A stretch of DNA of 64,000 nt from positions 1-64,000 of the forward strand of contig CAMLGF010000003.1 of NCBI GenBank assembly GCA_946479515.1, in the 5' to 3' direction. The notes under the pieces are model-generated. The model was given only the letters and a program-made list of their open reading frames with translations. It was not told the DNA's origin and searched no databases. Below are positions 53,742 through 62,184 of the stretch, in pieces. The stretch's first letter is position 1. Every line of letters begins with the position of its first letter. Made by a program: the position numbers and the translations under genes. The DNA comes from an uncultured Pseudomonadota bacterium (GTDB taxonomy: Bacteria > Pseudomonadota > Gammaproteobacteria > Steroidobacterales > Steroidobacteraceae).

Positions 53742-54155
53742 ATGTTTCGTTCGATGATGATCGGAAAACTGCATGGCCTGCGGGTCACCGGCGCGGAACT
53801 GAACTACGAGGGCTCGATCGCGCTCGACCCGGATCACTACGAGGCCGCGGGGATCCTGCCGTACGAGTTCGTGGAGATCTGGAACAAGACCACGGGCGCA
53901 CGCATCAGCACCTACGTCATTCCGGGTGAGCGCGGTTCGCGCTGCTGCGTGCTGAACGGCGCCGCGGCGCGCACCTGCCAGGTGGGCGATGAACTGATCA
54001 TCGCTGCGCGAGCGTCGGTTTCCGGCGACGAACTTCGTGACTTTGTGTCGCGAGTCGTCACTTTTTGTGCAGAAAATCGCGTGTTGCACCGTCATGAACA
54101 TCGCTTTGCAACTCTTGCCGCAGGTTATCCGGCGTCGGCCCTCGCCGACAGGTAG
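53742..54155 (+). CDS. panD: aspartate 1-decarboxylase proenzyme
   Basis: 137 residues. It makes beta-alanine for pantothenate and CoA. The self-cleavage site that gives the pyruvoyl cofactor is Gly24-Ser25 in [51 protein letters not shown] and [16 protein letters not shown] match the family. The C-terminal ~20 residues ([20 protein letters not shown]) extend past the usual end. panB and panC are not next to it. Confidence 0.93.
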   Translation: MFRSMMIGKLHGLRVTGAELNYEGSIALDPDHYEAAGILPYEFVEIWNKTTGARISTYVIPGERGSRCCVLNGAAARTCQVGDELIIAARASVSGDELRDFVSRVVTFCAENRVLHRHEHRFATLAAGYPASALADR

Positions 54156-54206
54156 TAAGAGAGAACGCTGAGGGAACTTCGCAGTTTGTTTGTGCTCCCA
54201 TAGCCC

Positions 54207-54635
54207 ATGCGCAAACTGATGTGGTCCGCGGCCGCGTGCGCCGCGATGGTGGGAGTTGCGCTCGCACAGGTCGAGGCGAGCAGCAGCGTATATTTCCTCG
54301 ATGTCGATCCGGCCCGGTACGCGGGTCCTGCCGGCCAGCGCCTGATGCTGCGCGTGGGCGACCAGCCACGGCACGTGACCATCGGTGCGCAGGATGAATT
54401 CTGCGTGCAGCTGCAACGGCTCGCCGGCGACCGCGAGGTCATCAGCGCGCGCATCCGCGCGCTCGGTCCCGAGCCCAAAGCGGCCGAGGTGCGCGTGGTG
54501 GCGCCGGACATTTCGCCCGGAACGTTCCGCAGCACGCCGTGGGGGCTGTTGCTGCGCGCGCTTCCCGGGCAGGCTGACGCGCGCGCCGCGAGCCATGCGC
54601 TCGGCACCGAGAACGCGCCGGTGTGCACCATCTGA
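54207..54635 (+). CDS. small exported protein of unknown function
   Basis: 142 residues with a signal peptide (LMWSAAACAAMVGVALA-QVE). The mature part has two Cys (in EFCVQLQR and APVCTI) that could bridge, and beta-like stretches GQRLMLRVGDQPRHVTIGAQ and EVRVVAPDISPG. No family is recognised. It is separated from panD by 51 nt and convergent with a GarR-like gene at 60 nt. Confidence 0.55.
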   Translation: MRKLMWSAAACAAMVGVALAQVEASSSVYFLDVDPARYAGPAGQRLMLRVGDQPRHVTIGAQDEFCVQLQRLAGDREVISARIRALGPEPKAAEVRVVAPDISPGTFRSTPWGLLLRALPGQADARAASHALGTENAPVCTI

Positions 54636-54695
54636 ACCCGATGCGGCGCGCGCGTGCCTGCGCCGCCATTGGCGTGGGGCCCGGTGGGCGCGCCG

Positions 54696-55565
54696 CTATT
54701 TGCGCAGCACGTCGATGATGCGGCTTTCGTTGTCCGCGGCGAAGCCGCTGTCGCAGAGACGTCGATAGAGCCGGCCGGCGAGCTGCCCGAAGGCGCAGTC
54801 GGCGCCGAGCTTGTCCGCCAAGCGCAGCGCGTAGTCGATGTCCTTGAGGCGCAAGGCCGGCGTGAAATTCACGGCGGCGTCGTGGTCGCCGGTCACGAAG
54901 CGCCGCACATTGCGCACCACCTGCGGGCTCGCGGCCTGGCCGCTCACCACCGCGTCCGCCACCAGCTTCAGATCGAGGCCCGCCCGTTCCGCGAGCGCGA
55001 TGCCCTCGGCGGCGGAGGCGATCTGCACGGCCCCCATGAGATTGACCATGAGCTTGTACGCCGTGCCCTGTCCCACGCCGCCGAAGTGCAGCACGCGCGT
55101 CGCGAGCGACGCGAAGATCGGACGCGCCGCGTCGAGATCCGCCGGCTCCGCGCCCACCAGCAATGTGAGCGTGCCGGCGGCGGCCGCGTCGGGCAGCCCG
55201 GTGACCGGGGCGTCGACATAACGAAAGCCACGCTCGCGCACCCGCGCGGCCAGCTCCAGCACCCAGTCATGCGACAGCGTCGAGCACTCGATCGCCAGCG
55301 CGTCGGGAAGATTGTCGCCGGCCAGCGCGCCGGACTCGCCCAGCCAGGTGGCGCATGACGACTCGTCGTTCGCAGTCATGCCGACGATGACGTCGGCGCG
55401 CACGGCCGCTTCCCGCGGCGTGGCGGCGACGCGCGCACCCAGCGCGCCAAAGGGGGCGGCCCGCCGCGGATTGCGGTTGTACACCGAGACGGCATGGCCG
55501 GCGGCAATCAGCCGCGCCGCCATGCCCGCTCCCATCTTGCCGAGACCGACGAATGCGATGCGCAT
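54696..55565 (-). CDS. NAD(P)-dependent beta-hydroxyacid dehydrogenase (GarR/MmsB-like)
   Basis: 289 residues. The Rossmann start FVGLGKMGAGMAARLIAAGH, the substrate-binding DAPVTGLPDAAAAGTLTLLV and the catalytic Lys171 in GQGTAYKLMVNLMGAVQIA mark the 3-hydroxyisobutyrate/tartronate-semialdehyde reductase family. Substrate specificity is not clear; in a uronate-degradation neighbourhood a hydroxy-acid or semialdehyde reduction is possible. It is the last of the leftward genes, 99 nt after kduD. Confidence 0.85.
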   Translation of the reverse strand: MRIAFVGLGKMGAGMAARLIAAGHAVSVYNRNPRRAAPFGALGARVAATPREAAVRADVIVGMTANDESSCATWLGESGALAGDNLPDALAIECSTLSHDWVLELAARVRERGFRYVDAPVTGLPDAAAAGTLTLLVGAEPADLDAARPIFASLATRVLHFGGVGQGTAYKLMVNLMGAVQIASAAEGIALAERAGLDLKLVADAVVSGQAASPQVVRNVRRFVTGDHDAAVNFTPALRLKDIDYALRLADKLGADCAFGQLAGRLYRRLCDSGFAADNESRIIDVLRK

Positions 55566-55664
55566 TGACCGATGATACGACGCGCGCCCGCCGGGTCTCA
55601 GGTCGGATCACAGTGCGGTGCGCGCGTCAGGACCATCGCGGCAGGGAACCCGCGCTGCGTCCGG

Positions 55665-56432
55665 CTAGCGCGCCAGCCAGCCGCCATCGACCGGCAGCAC
55701 GATGCCCTGCACGTAGTTCGATGCGCTCGAGGCCAGGAATACCGCGGCGCCACCCAGGTCCTGCGGCTCTCCCCAGCGTCCCGCCGGAATGCGCGCGAGG
55801 ATCTCCGCATTGCGCTTCACGTCGGCCTGCAACGCGGCGGTGTTGTTGGTCGCGAAGTAGCCCGGCGCGATGGCGTTGACATTGATGCCGCTCACCGCCC
55901 ATTCATTGGCGAGGATGCGGGTCAGTCCGGCAACGCCGCTCTTGCTCGCGGTGTACGACGGCACGCGGATGCCGCCCTGGAACGACAGCATCGAGGCGAT
56001 GTTGATGATCTTGCCGCCGCCGTGCGGAATCATGTGCCGCGCCGCCGCCTGCGACAGGAAGAACACCGACTTGAGGTTGACGTCCATCACCGCGTCCCAA
56101 TCGGCCTCGGTGAAATCGATGGAATTGTTGCGGCGGATGATGCCGGCGTTGTTCACCAGCACGTGCAGGCCGCCGAGCTCGCGGACGACCTGGGCGACGA
56201 TGGACGCGGGGTCGGGCCGCGCACCGAGATCGGCCTGGACCCAGATCGCACGTCGGCCGAGCGCCTTCACGGCCGCCACGGTCTCGGATGGGTCACTGCG
56301 CCCGATCGCGGCGATGTCCGCACCCGCGGCCGCCAGCGCCTCGGCGATGCCGCGGCCGATACCCGTGTTCGCGCCGGTGACGGCGGCGATGCGGCCGGTG
56401 AGATCGAACATGCGATTGGATCCGGCGGCCAT
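55665..56432 (-). CDS. kduD: 2-dehydro-3-deoxy-D-gluconate 5-dehydrogenase
   Basis: 255 residues, SDR family. It reduces 2,5-diketo-3-deoxygluconate to 2-keto-3-deoxygluconate. The dinucleotide motif AAVTGANTGIGRGIAEALAA, NNAGIIRRNNSIDFTEADWD, the catalytic VPSYTASKSGVAGLTRILAN (Tyr-x3-Lys) and the ending FLASSASNYVQGIVLPVDGG match KduD. It begins within one base of the kduI stop, so the pair is co-translated. Its product should enter the KDG kinase/aldolase pathway outside the window. Confidence 0.92.
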   Translation of the reverse strand: MAAGSNRMFDLTGRIAAVTGANTGIGRGIAEALAAAGADIAAIGRSDPSETVAAVKALGRRAIWVQADLGARPDPASIVAQVVRELGGLHVLVNNAGIIRRNNSIDFTEADWDAVMDVNLKSVFFLSQAAARHMIPHGGGKIINIASMLSFQGGIRVPSYTASKSGVAGLTRILANEWAVSGINVNAIAPGYFATNNTAALQADVKRNAEILARIPAGRWGEPQDLGGAAVFLASSASNYVQGIVLPVDGGWLAR

Positions 56433-57268
56433 CAGCGCAGCGTATCCATCGGAACCCAGGCGACGTCCTTGTATTCCTGGTTCTCACCGCCCATCGCCCA
56501 GATGAAGCTGTAGTTCGACGTGCCGCAGCCGGTATGGATGCCCCACGGCGGCGAGATCACGGCCTCCTCGTTGGCCACGAAGATGTGCCGGGTCTCGTGC
56601 GGCTCGCCCATGATGTGCACCACGCGCGCATCGGGCTTGAGGTCGAAATAGAAGTACGTCTCCGCGCGGCGCTCGTGCAGGTGACAGGGCATGGTGTTCC
56701 ACACGCTGCCTTCCTGCAGCGACGTGAGGCCCATGAGCAGCTGCGCCGACTTGCAGATGTCCGGGTTGATGTACTGGTAGATGGTGCGCGCGTTGGCGGT
56801 GGCGGGCGAACCGACCGGCATCGGGTTGGCTTTCTTGAGGTCGATCTTCACCGTTTCGTAGCGCGCGTGCGCGGGCGTGCTCGCGAGATAGAACTTGGCG
56901 GGCGCGTCCTTCGCATCCGACGAGAACATCAGCGTCTGGGTTCCCTGCGGAATGTACAGACCCTCGCGAGCGGCGAGCGGCCAATCCTTCCCGTCCACGG
57001 TGACTTTGCCATTGCCGCCGATGTTGATGACGCCGAGCTCGCGGCGCGCGAGGAACGGACCCTTGTTTAGCGCCGGCACCTCGTTGAGCTCGATGGACTT
57101 GTTCACGGGCATCACGCCGCCGACGATCATGCGTTCGATGTGGCTGAACGTCAGGCTCACATCGTCCGGAATGAACATCGCGGAGATGTGGTACAGCTCG
57201 CGCAGCTTGGCCGAATCGGCGGTGGGAATGATGGCAGGATGGCTGGCGTGTCGCGTCTCGAACTTCAT
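56432..57268 (-). CDS. kduI: 5-dehydro-4-deoxy-D-glucuronate isomerase
   Basis: 278 residues, the same length as E. coli KduI. Cupin-type isomerase for 5-keto-4-deoxyuronate from pectin lyases. LREL-YHISAMFIPDDVSLT near the start, LDRAR-like ISAM motif, MPCHLHERRAETYFYFDL with the His-x-His and Glu metal ligands, and HTGCGTSNYSFIWAMGGENQ are as expected. It is followed by kduD at a 1-nt overlap, and preceded by a gap that contains a copy of the 15-bp LacI-type site at 57326. Confidence 0.93.
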   Translation of the reverse strand: MKFETRHASHPAIIPTADSAKLRELYHISAMFIPDDVSLTFSHIERMIVGGVMPVNKSIELNEVPALNKGPFLARRELGVINIGGNGKVTVDGKDWPLAAREGLYIPQGTQTLMFSSDAKDAPAKFYLASTPAHARYETVKIDLKKANPMPVGSPATANARTIYQYINPDICKSAQLLMGLTSLQEGSVWNTMPCHLHERRAETYFYFDLKPDARVVHIMGEPHETRHIFVANEEAVISPPWGIHTGCGTSNYSFIWAMGGENQEYKDVAWVPMDTLR

Positions 57269-57325
57269 GGCCTGGGATCCGGTGCGTCTTTCGGGGTGAC
57301 GATTCTACCCGGCGCCCGCTGCCGA

Positions 57326-57340
57326 GGAAACCGGTGTCAT
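57326..57340 (-). promoter_or_regulatory. candidate LacI operator upstream of kduI
   Basis: GGAAACCGGTGTCAT is an imperfect palindrome around a central CG (GAAACC|GGTGTC), typical of LacI-family sites. It ends 58 nt upstream of the kduI ATG. The identical 15-mer stands before the hydratase gene at 59460. Confidence 0.6.
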
Positions 57341-57414
57341 GCGGGAAACTGGTGGTGCGGTTCCCGGACGCCGCGACGACGTCACCCGCGGGCCGTGGCG
57401 ACGCTCCAGGGTTC

Positions 57415-58530
57415 CTACTTGGCGGGAGGCTGGCAGGAATCGCGGATCACGAGATGCGGCTCCAGCGGCGTCACCATGGCATGCGTGCCGCCGGCCGATT
57501 CCGGATGCAGGATCTTGGTGGCGGCGATCCGGCCGAGTTCGCGGATCGGCAGCTTGATGGTGGTGAGCGGCGGCAGCAGGCGCGCGGCCAGCGGGCCGTC
57601 GTCGAAGCCGACGATGGAAAGATCGCCGGGGATGGAAAGACCCAGCCGGTTGGCCACGCGATACACGCCGGCGGCCATCTCGTCGTTGCTGGCGAAGATC
57701 GCGGTCGGGCGCGGATTCAGTGCCAGCAGCTTCTCGCCGCCGGCCACGCCGGATTCGTAGGTATAGCCACCCTCGACGATGAGCTCCTCGGGAAACGGTA
57801 TCTGGCGCGCCGCGAGCGCTTCGCGAAAGCCCGCCAGGCGCTCCACGGCCGAGCGGAAACCCGAGGGGCCGGCGATGTAGCCGATGCGCTTGTGGCCCAG
57901 GGAAACCAGGTAGTTCGCCACCTCCGCGACCGCGAGGCGATCGTTGGAGATCACGATGCGCGCCGGATCGTCGAGCTGCGTGTAGGTGATGCGCACGTAG
58001 GCGCAATCCGCGGCCGTGAGCGCGCGCGTCAGCTCGTCGTTCTCGGAGATCGGTGGCATGAGGATCACGCCGCGCAGCTTCTGGCGCTCGACGAAGCGGC
58101 GCACGCCGGTGATGAAGTCCGGCTTCTTGCGGTCGCAGGGATGTACGACCACTTCGTATTCCGTATTGCGCACGGCCTCGAGCGCGCCTTCCATGCAGTT
58201 GACGATGTACTGCGCGTTCGGGTTGTCGTACACGAGGCCGATGAGGAAGGCCTTGCGGAACGCCAGGCCGCGCGCCTGCGGATCCGGCACATAGCCGAAC
58301 TTGTCGATGACCGCCTGGATGCGCGCGCGGGTTGCCTCCTGCACCAGCGGCGACTGGTTGATCACGCGCGAGACGGTCTTCTTCGAAACGCTGGCAAGCC
58401 GCGCGATGTCGTTGATGGTGGCATTGCGGCCCGGCTTGATGCCGGAAGGCTTCGGCGCGACGGGCCGGGCCGGCGGCAACGGTTTCGGCACGGCGCGCGG
58501 CGCGCTGGCCTTTTTCCGTGGGCGGTTCAT
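57415..58530 (-). CDS. LacI-family regulator with basic/proline N-terminal extension
   Basis: 371 residues. The helix-turn-helix NDIARLASVSKKTVSRVINQ starts near residue 40, where LacI proteins usually start; before it is a ~37-residue Lys/Arg/Pro/Ala-rich tail (RPRKKASAPRAVPKPLPPAR). The periplasmic-binding-like core follows (FLIGLVYDNPNAQYIVNCME; PTAIFASNDEMAAGVYRVAN). It lies between the hydratase and kduI genes, so it most likely controls the pectin/uronate genes through the repeated 15-mer. Its inducer is probably a keto-deoxyuronate or related acid (inference). Confidence 0.9.
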   Translation of the reverse strand: MNRPRKKASAPRAVPKPLPPARPVAPKPSGIKPGRNATINDIARLASVSKKTVSRVINQSPLVQEATRARIQAVIDKFGYVPDPQARGLAFRKAFLIGLVYDNPNAQYIVNCMEGALEAVRNTEYEVVVHPCDRKKPDFITGVRRFVERQKLRGVILMPPISENDELTRALTAADCAYVRITYTQLDDPARIVISNDRLAVAEVANYLVSLGHKRIGYIAGPSGFRSAVERLAGFREALAARQIPFPEELIVEGGYTYESGVAGGEKLLALNPRPTAIFASNDEMAAGVYRVANRLGLSIPGDLSIVGFDDGPLAARLLPPLTTIKLPIRELGRIAATKILHPESAGGTHAMVTPLEPHLVIRDSCQPPAK

Positions 58531-58582
58531 GACGGCGATTGTACGGAACCAGGGCGCATTGCGGCAGGGCTGTCCCTAACAA

Positions 58583-59413
58583 TCAGGCCGGGACAATGGG
58601 GGACATGGGCACGGCGCGGCAGCGCAGGCTGCCCAGGCCGGCAAAGCTTGCCTCGGCCGATTGTCCTGCCTGTATCGGGTGGACACCGGTCGCTGCCCCG
58701 GTGGACACGAAGTCCCCCGCGCGCAGCGGGCGCCCGCGCCGGGCATTCAGGCACAGGGCGAAGGCCAGTGCGGAGAGCGGGCCGCCGCTGACCTGGGCGG
58801 CGGTGCCACGCCCGACGACGTTGCCGTCGATACGCGTCTCGCAGCTCAGGGACTCGAGCGGACGGGCCTGCCAGTCGGCAATCTCCGGTCCGAGGATCAG
58901 CCCGGCGTTGTTGCCGAAGTCGCTGGCGATGACCGCGGGACCGAAGTCGTTGATGTTCTGCAGCGGGCTGCTGGCGATCTCGATGCCGATGTACAGGGTC
59001 CTGACGAAGTTGCGCGCGGTCTCCGCGGTCCACTCGGTGACGTTCGCCGGCGCGTCCTGCGACAGCTCCACGACGAACTCCGCCTCGACGGCGGCGAAGC
59101 CCTGTGCGAAAACCGGGGCATCCACGATCTCGGCGCCGTGCGAGCGTTGTACGCCGCGGCTGAAGATCGGCCCCACCAGGCGCTGGGCGCCGAATTGCCC
59201 GCTCAGCGGTTCGGGAATCCAGCCGACCTTCCAGCCGACCACGGCGTCGTCCCAGAGCGCGATGGCCTCGTCCTGGCAACGGTAGGCGGTGTCGAGGTCC
59301 TTGGGCGCGGCGCCGGGATACTGCGTGAAGGAGCCGGCGGCACGGCGCGCCTTGACGAATTCAGCGGCCACCCCCTTGGCGTCGAACGCGAGGTCGGAGA
59401 CAACGGAGACCAA
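58583..59413 (-). CDS. 2-keto-4-pentenoate hydratase-like enzyme (MhpD/FAH superfamily)
   Basis: 276 residues, TTG start with AGAAGG 7 nt upstream. FAH-superfamily fold close to MhpD/HpcG hydratases: VVGWKVGWIPEPLSGQFGAQ, AVEAEFVVELSQDAP with acidic metal ligands, NNAGLILGPEIADWQ and AGDFVSTGAATGVHPI. Such enzymes act on 2-keto-enoates, or act as decarboxylases. In this locus a dehydratase or hydratase step on a keto-acid from uronates is possible. The gene precedes the LacI gene by 52 nt, under the copy of the operator at 59460. Confidence 0.82.
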   Translation of the reverse strand: MVSVVSDLAFDAKGVAAEFVKARRAAGSFTQYPGAAPKDLDTAYRCQDEAIALWDDAVVGWKVGWIPEPLSGQFGAQRLVGPIFSRGVQRSHGAEIVDAPVFAQGFAAVEAEFVVELSQDAPANVTEWTAETARNFVRTLYIGIEIASSPLQNINDFGPAVIASDFGNNAGLILGPEIADWQARPLESLSCETRIDGNVVGRGTAAQVSGGPLSALAFALCLNARRGRPLRAGDFVSTGAATGVHPIQAGQSAEASFAGLGSLRCRAVPMSPIVPA

Positions 59414-59451
59414 TTTGGAACCTTCTTTCTGATGCGCTGGGGCAGGCGACT

Positions 59452-59474
59452 TTATATAGGGAAACCGGTGTCAT
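59452..59474 (-). promoter_or_regulatory. candidate LacI operator with -10-like box upstream of hydratase gene
   Basis: The 15-mer GGAAACCGGTGTCAT at 59460-59474 repeats the sequence before kduI. Next to it, on the leftward strand, TATATAAA (59452-59459) resembles a -10 for the hydratase gene, whose start is at 59413. A repressor bound here would block the promoter. Confidence 0.6.
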
Positions 59475-59523
59475 TTTCAATGGTTCGCGGCAGACAACCG
59501 GGACGCCGCCCGCACATTTGGCA

Positions 59524-61131
59524 TCACGTCCCCTGCTGGATGAAGGGCACCTTGGCGAACAGCCGGCGCTCCGCGCCGCGCGGGTCGTCCTCGAGGCGGG
59601 TGTGCACGTCGAACACCAGCGTGGCCCGGCGCGGCAGCGTGTATGGCTCCCAGCGGGGCATGCCGCTGTAGTTAGGGTCGCCGCTCCGGGCGAACGCCAG
59701 CAGGGCCTGCTGCATTGTCGCCGACACCTGGCGGGCCTGTTCGCCGTCCCCTGTGCCCGACCCGGGCGCGGTGAGGGTGCCGAACATCAGTGCAATGTCG
59801 AGCGTATGGAACGCGCCCCACTTGCCGCCGTCCAGCGGCGAGCCCCAGTCGAGCTGGTAGGCATAAGCGGGCGAGCCCTGCTGGGCGCGCAGCTCGGCCT
59901 CGACTACGGCGCCCCGCCAGGAGCGCCCGGCGGTGGTCGCGGCGAAGAAGACGTCGGTGGGCGAATAATGCGGATACAGGCGGCGGTACTCGGCGACCAC
60001 CCGCTCGCCGGAAATGTCCACGCGCAGCTGTGCTTCGAGCGTGGCCGGCAACTGTTCCCAGGTCAGCGACCACACGGCAGCATCGCCGCGACCGATCAGC
60101 GACCGGGTTTCATCGTGGGTATTGCCGATCATCATGGGCACGCCCGCGGACTGTGGCGGCGCATCCGGATAGAACGGATGGCGGGTGAGCGTGCGCTCGT
60201 CGAGCACTGGACCCATGTAGCAGCTGCCGCGGCCGATGTACGGATCCACCGTGCGCGCCAGCGCCTTGAGCAGATCGGCCGCCGCAAGCTTCGCGAGCTC
60301 CGCGCTGCGCGCGGGCGGCACGCCGAGCACGTCGAGCAGCGCGCGGGTGCGGCCGGCCGCGTGCAGTGGACCGGAGGCGGTGAGCTGCTGGCCGCTCATG
60401 GTGGCCGCGCGATGGAACAGCCCCGCTGCCGCCGGCATGGCCATGAGGGTGGCGATCTTGGCGCCGCCGCCCGACTGGCCTAACAAGGTGACGCAGCCCG
60501 GATCGCCGCCGAAAGCCGCGATGTTGTCGCGCACCCAGGTGAGCGCCAGCACCAGGTCGAGCTGGCCGGCATTGCCGGAATCGGCAAAGCCCGGCAGCGA
60601 CAGATAACCGAACAGATTCAGCCGGTGATTGAGCGTCACGACCACCACGTCGCCGCGGCGGCACAGGGTCGAGCCGTCGTAGAGTGCACTGGAACCCGAT
60701 CCCGACGAATACGCGCCGCCATGGATGTACACGATCACGGGCCGGGGCTTCTCGGGCCTGGCGACCGGCGCCACCACGTTCAGGAACAGGCAGTCTTCGG
60801 ATTGATTGGGTTCCTTGCCCGGCTGCGGGCTCGCCGCGCCGAACGCGTGCGCATCGAGCACGCCTTTCCAGGGCGTCGGCGCCTGCGGCGGCAAGAAGCG
60901 GCGCGCGCCGGTGTCGGCGCCATAGCGAATGCCACGGAACACCATGAGGTCGCCATCCAGAAAGCCGCGCACGCGACCGGCCGTGGTGCGAATGACGCGG
61001 CTGGGTCGGCGCGCATCCGGTGATTCGAGCGCCGCGCGGGTCAGCGGCGCATTGCCTACGGCCAGCAGCGCGGCCGCCCCCAACAGCCGGCGGCGCAGCG
61101 GATCGGGTGGATCAGGGTTTCGCTGTGTCAT
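59524..61131 (-). CDS. Tat-exported type-B carboxylesterase with GQSGG elbow
   Basis: 535 residues from ATG 61131. A twin-arginine-like signal [20 protein letters not shown] begins the protein, so it is probably exported. The cholinesterase-like core has [31 protein letters not shown] and the nucleophile Ser220 in [23 protein letters not shown] instead of the common GESAG. The gene overlaps the preceding hydrolase by 20 nt. In a pectin locus it may be a methyl- or acetyl-esterase of pectin or rhamnogalacturonan. Confidence 0.88.
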   Translation of the reverse strand: MTQRNPDPPDPLRRRLLGAAALLAVGNAPLTRAALESPDARRPSRVIRTTAGRVRGFLDGDLMVFRGIRYGADTGARRFLPPQAPTPWKGVLDAHAFGAASPQPGKEPNQSEDCLFLNVVAPVARPEKPRPVIVYIHGGAYSSGSGSSALYDGSTLCRRGDVVVVTLNHRLNLFGYLSLPGFADSGNAGQLDLVLALTWVRDNIAAFGGDPGCVTLLGQSGGGAKIATLMAMPAAAGLFHRAATMSGQQLTASGPLHAAGRTRALLDVLGVPPARSAELAKLAAADLLKALARTVDPYIGRGSCYMGPVLDERTLTRHPFYPDAPPQSAGVPMMIGNTHDETRSLIGRGDAAVWSLTWEQLPATLEAQLRVDISGERVVAEYRRLYPHYSPTDVFFAATTAGRSWRGAVVEAELRAQQGSPAYAYQLDWGSPLDGGKWGAFHTLDIALMFGTLTAPGSGTGDGEQARQVSATMQQALLAFARSGDPNYSGMPRWEPYTLPRRATLVFDVHTRLEDDPRGAERRLFAKVPFIQQGT

Positions 61132-62104
61132 CGGCCAGCGCCCAGTTCCGCACCAGCTGCGGCCAGATGGCGACGTTCCTGCCGGCAACGCCGCGCAGAC
61201 CGAAGCCGTGGCCGCCGCGGTCGAACACGTGCAATTCGCTGCGCACCTGCGCCTTGCGCAGCGCCTGGTACATCAGCAGGGAATTCTCCACCGGCACGGC
61301 CGTGTCATCGCCCGCGTGCACGAGAAGCGTGCGCGGCGTCTGCGCCGTCACGTTCGCGTGGGGTGAATAGCGCGCGAGATCGGTCTCGGCCACGCCGGCC
61401 TTGCGCAGCTGATCGGCGGAGCCGCCATGCGCGGCGCTGCCGGTCGTGGCAATCACCGGATACAGGAGCACGCCGAAATCGGGCCGGGCCGACAAATCAT
61501 CGGCGGCATCCTGGCGCGGGTAGGCGAGCGAAGGCTCGGTGAGCAGCCGCGCGCACAAATGCCCGCCGGCGGAGAACCCGATGAGCCCCAGGTGCCGCGG
61601 CGCGGCGCCGGCCGCGAGCCCCCGTTGTCGCAACACGCGCAATCCCCGCATCGCGTCGTGGACCGGCGCATCGGCGCCCGCGTCCCAGCCGTCCGCCGGC
61701 AGGCGATAGCGCAGCACCGCCGCGGCGAAGCCACGTTCGCTGAACCATTGCGCGGCTTCGAAGCCTTCCTTGTCGATGACCACGCGCACGTAGCCGCCGC
61801 CCGGCACGATGAGCAGCGACACGCCATTCCAGGCCGACGCGGGCGGGAACAGCGTGAGAGTGGGCCGCGTGACGTGCTGCGCGAAGCGATCGCGCATTGT
61901 TCCATTGGGCAGGCGCTCGATCACTTCCTCGCGCACGGAGACGCGGGCGCCGCCCGGGCTGCCGGCCGGCCAGAGATCGACCACCTCGTCGCCCGGATCG
62001 CGGGCACCGCCCGAGGCAGCCAGCGCGCCCCCGGACGAGGCGGCCGCGGCGGCCGCGGTGCCCGCGAAAAGGATTTCGCGGCGACTCAGGAATGGATTCA
62101 TCAC
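61112..62104 (-). CDS. exported alpha/beta-hydrolase (acetyl-esterase-like)
   Basis: 330 residues with a Tat-like start [18 protein letters not shown]. The alpha/beta-hydrolase set is complete: oxyanion loop [14 protein letters not shown], nucleophile Ser178 in [17 protein letters not shown], acid in [14 protein letters not shown] and His in [11 protein letters not shown]. It resembles acetyl-xylan/pectin acetylesterase-like exported hydrolases of polysaccharide loci. It is followed by the carboxylesterase gene with 20 nt overlap; upstream is the terminator of the TonB receptor. Confidence 0.87.
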   Translation of the reverse strand: MMNPFLSRREILFAGTAAAAAASSGGALAASGGARDPGDEVVDLWPAGSPGGARVSVREEVIERLPNGTMRDRFAQHVTRPTLTLFPPASAWNGVSLLIVPGGGYVRVVIDKEGFEAAQWFSERGFAAAVLRYRLPADGWDAGADAPVHDAMRGLRVLRQRGLAAGAAPRHLGLIGFSAGGHLCARLLTEPSLAYPRQDAADDLSARPDFGVLLYPVIATTGSAAHGGSADQLRKAGVAETDLARYSPHANVTAQTPRTLLVHAGDDTAVPVENSLLMYQALRKAQVRSELHVFDRGGHGFGLRGVAGRNVAIWPQLVRNWALADDTAKP

Positions 62105-62122
62105 GCGAGTATGCGGTCTGCG

Positions 62123-62156
62123 AAATAAAAAGGGGACAGGATTTCTCCTGTCCCCC
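62123..62156 (-). terminator. Rho-independent terminator after TonB receptor (minus strand)
   Basis: GGGGACAGGA (62132-62141) pairs perfectly with TCCTGTCCCC (62146-62155) over a 4-nt loop. On the leftward transcript the hairpin is followed by TTTTTATTT. It separates the receptor from the esterases. Confidence 0.85.
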
Positions 62157-62184
62157 GTGGCTCTCCCGGACTAACTACCTCGGC

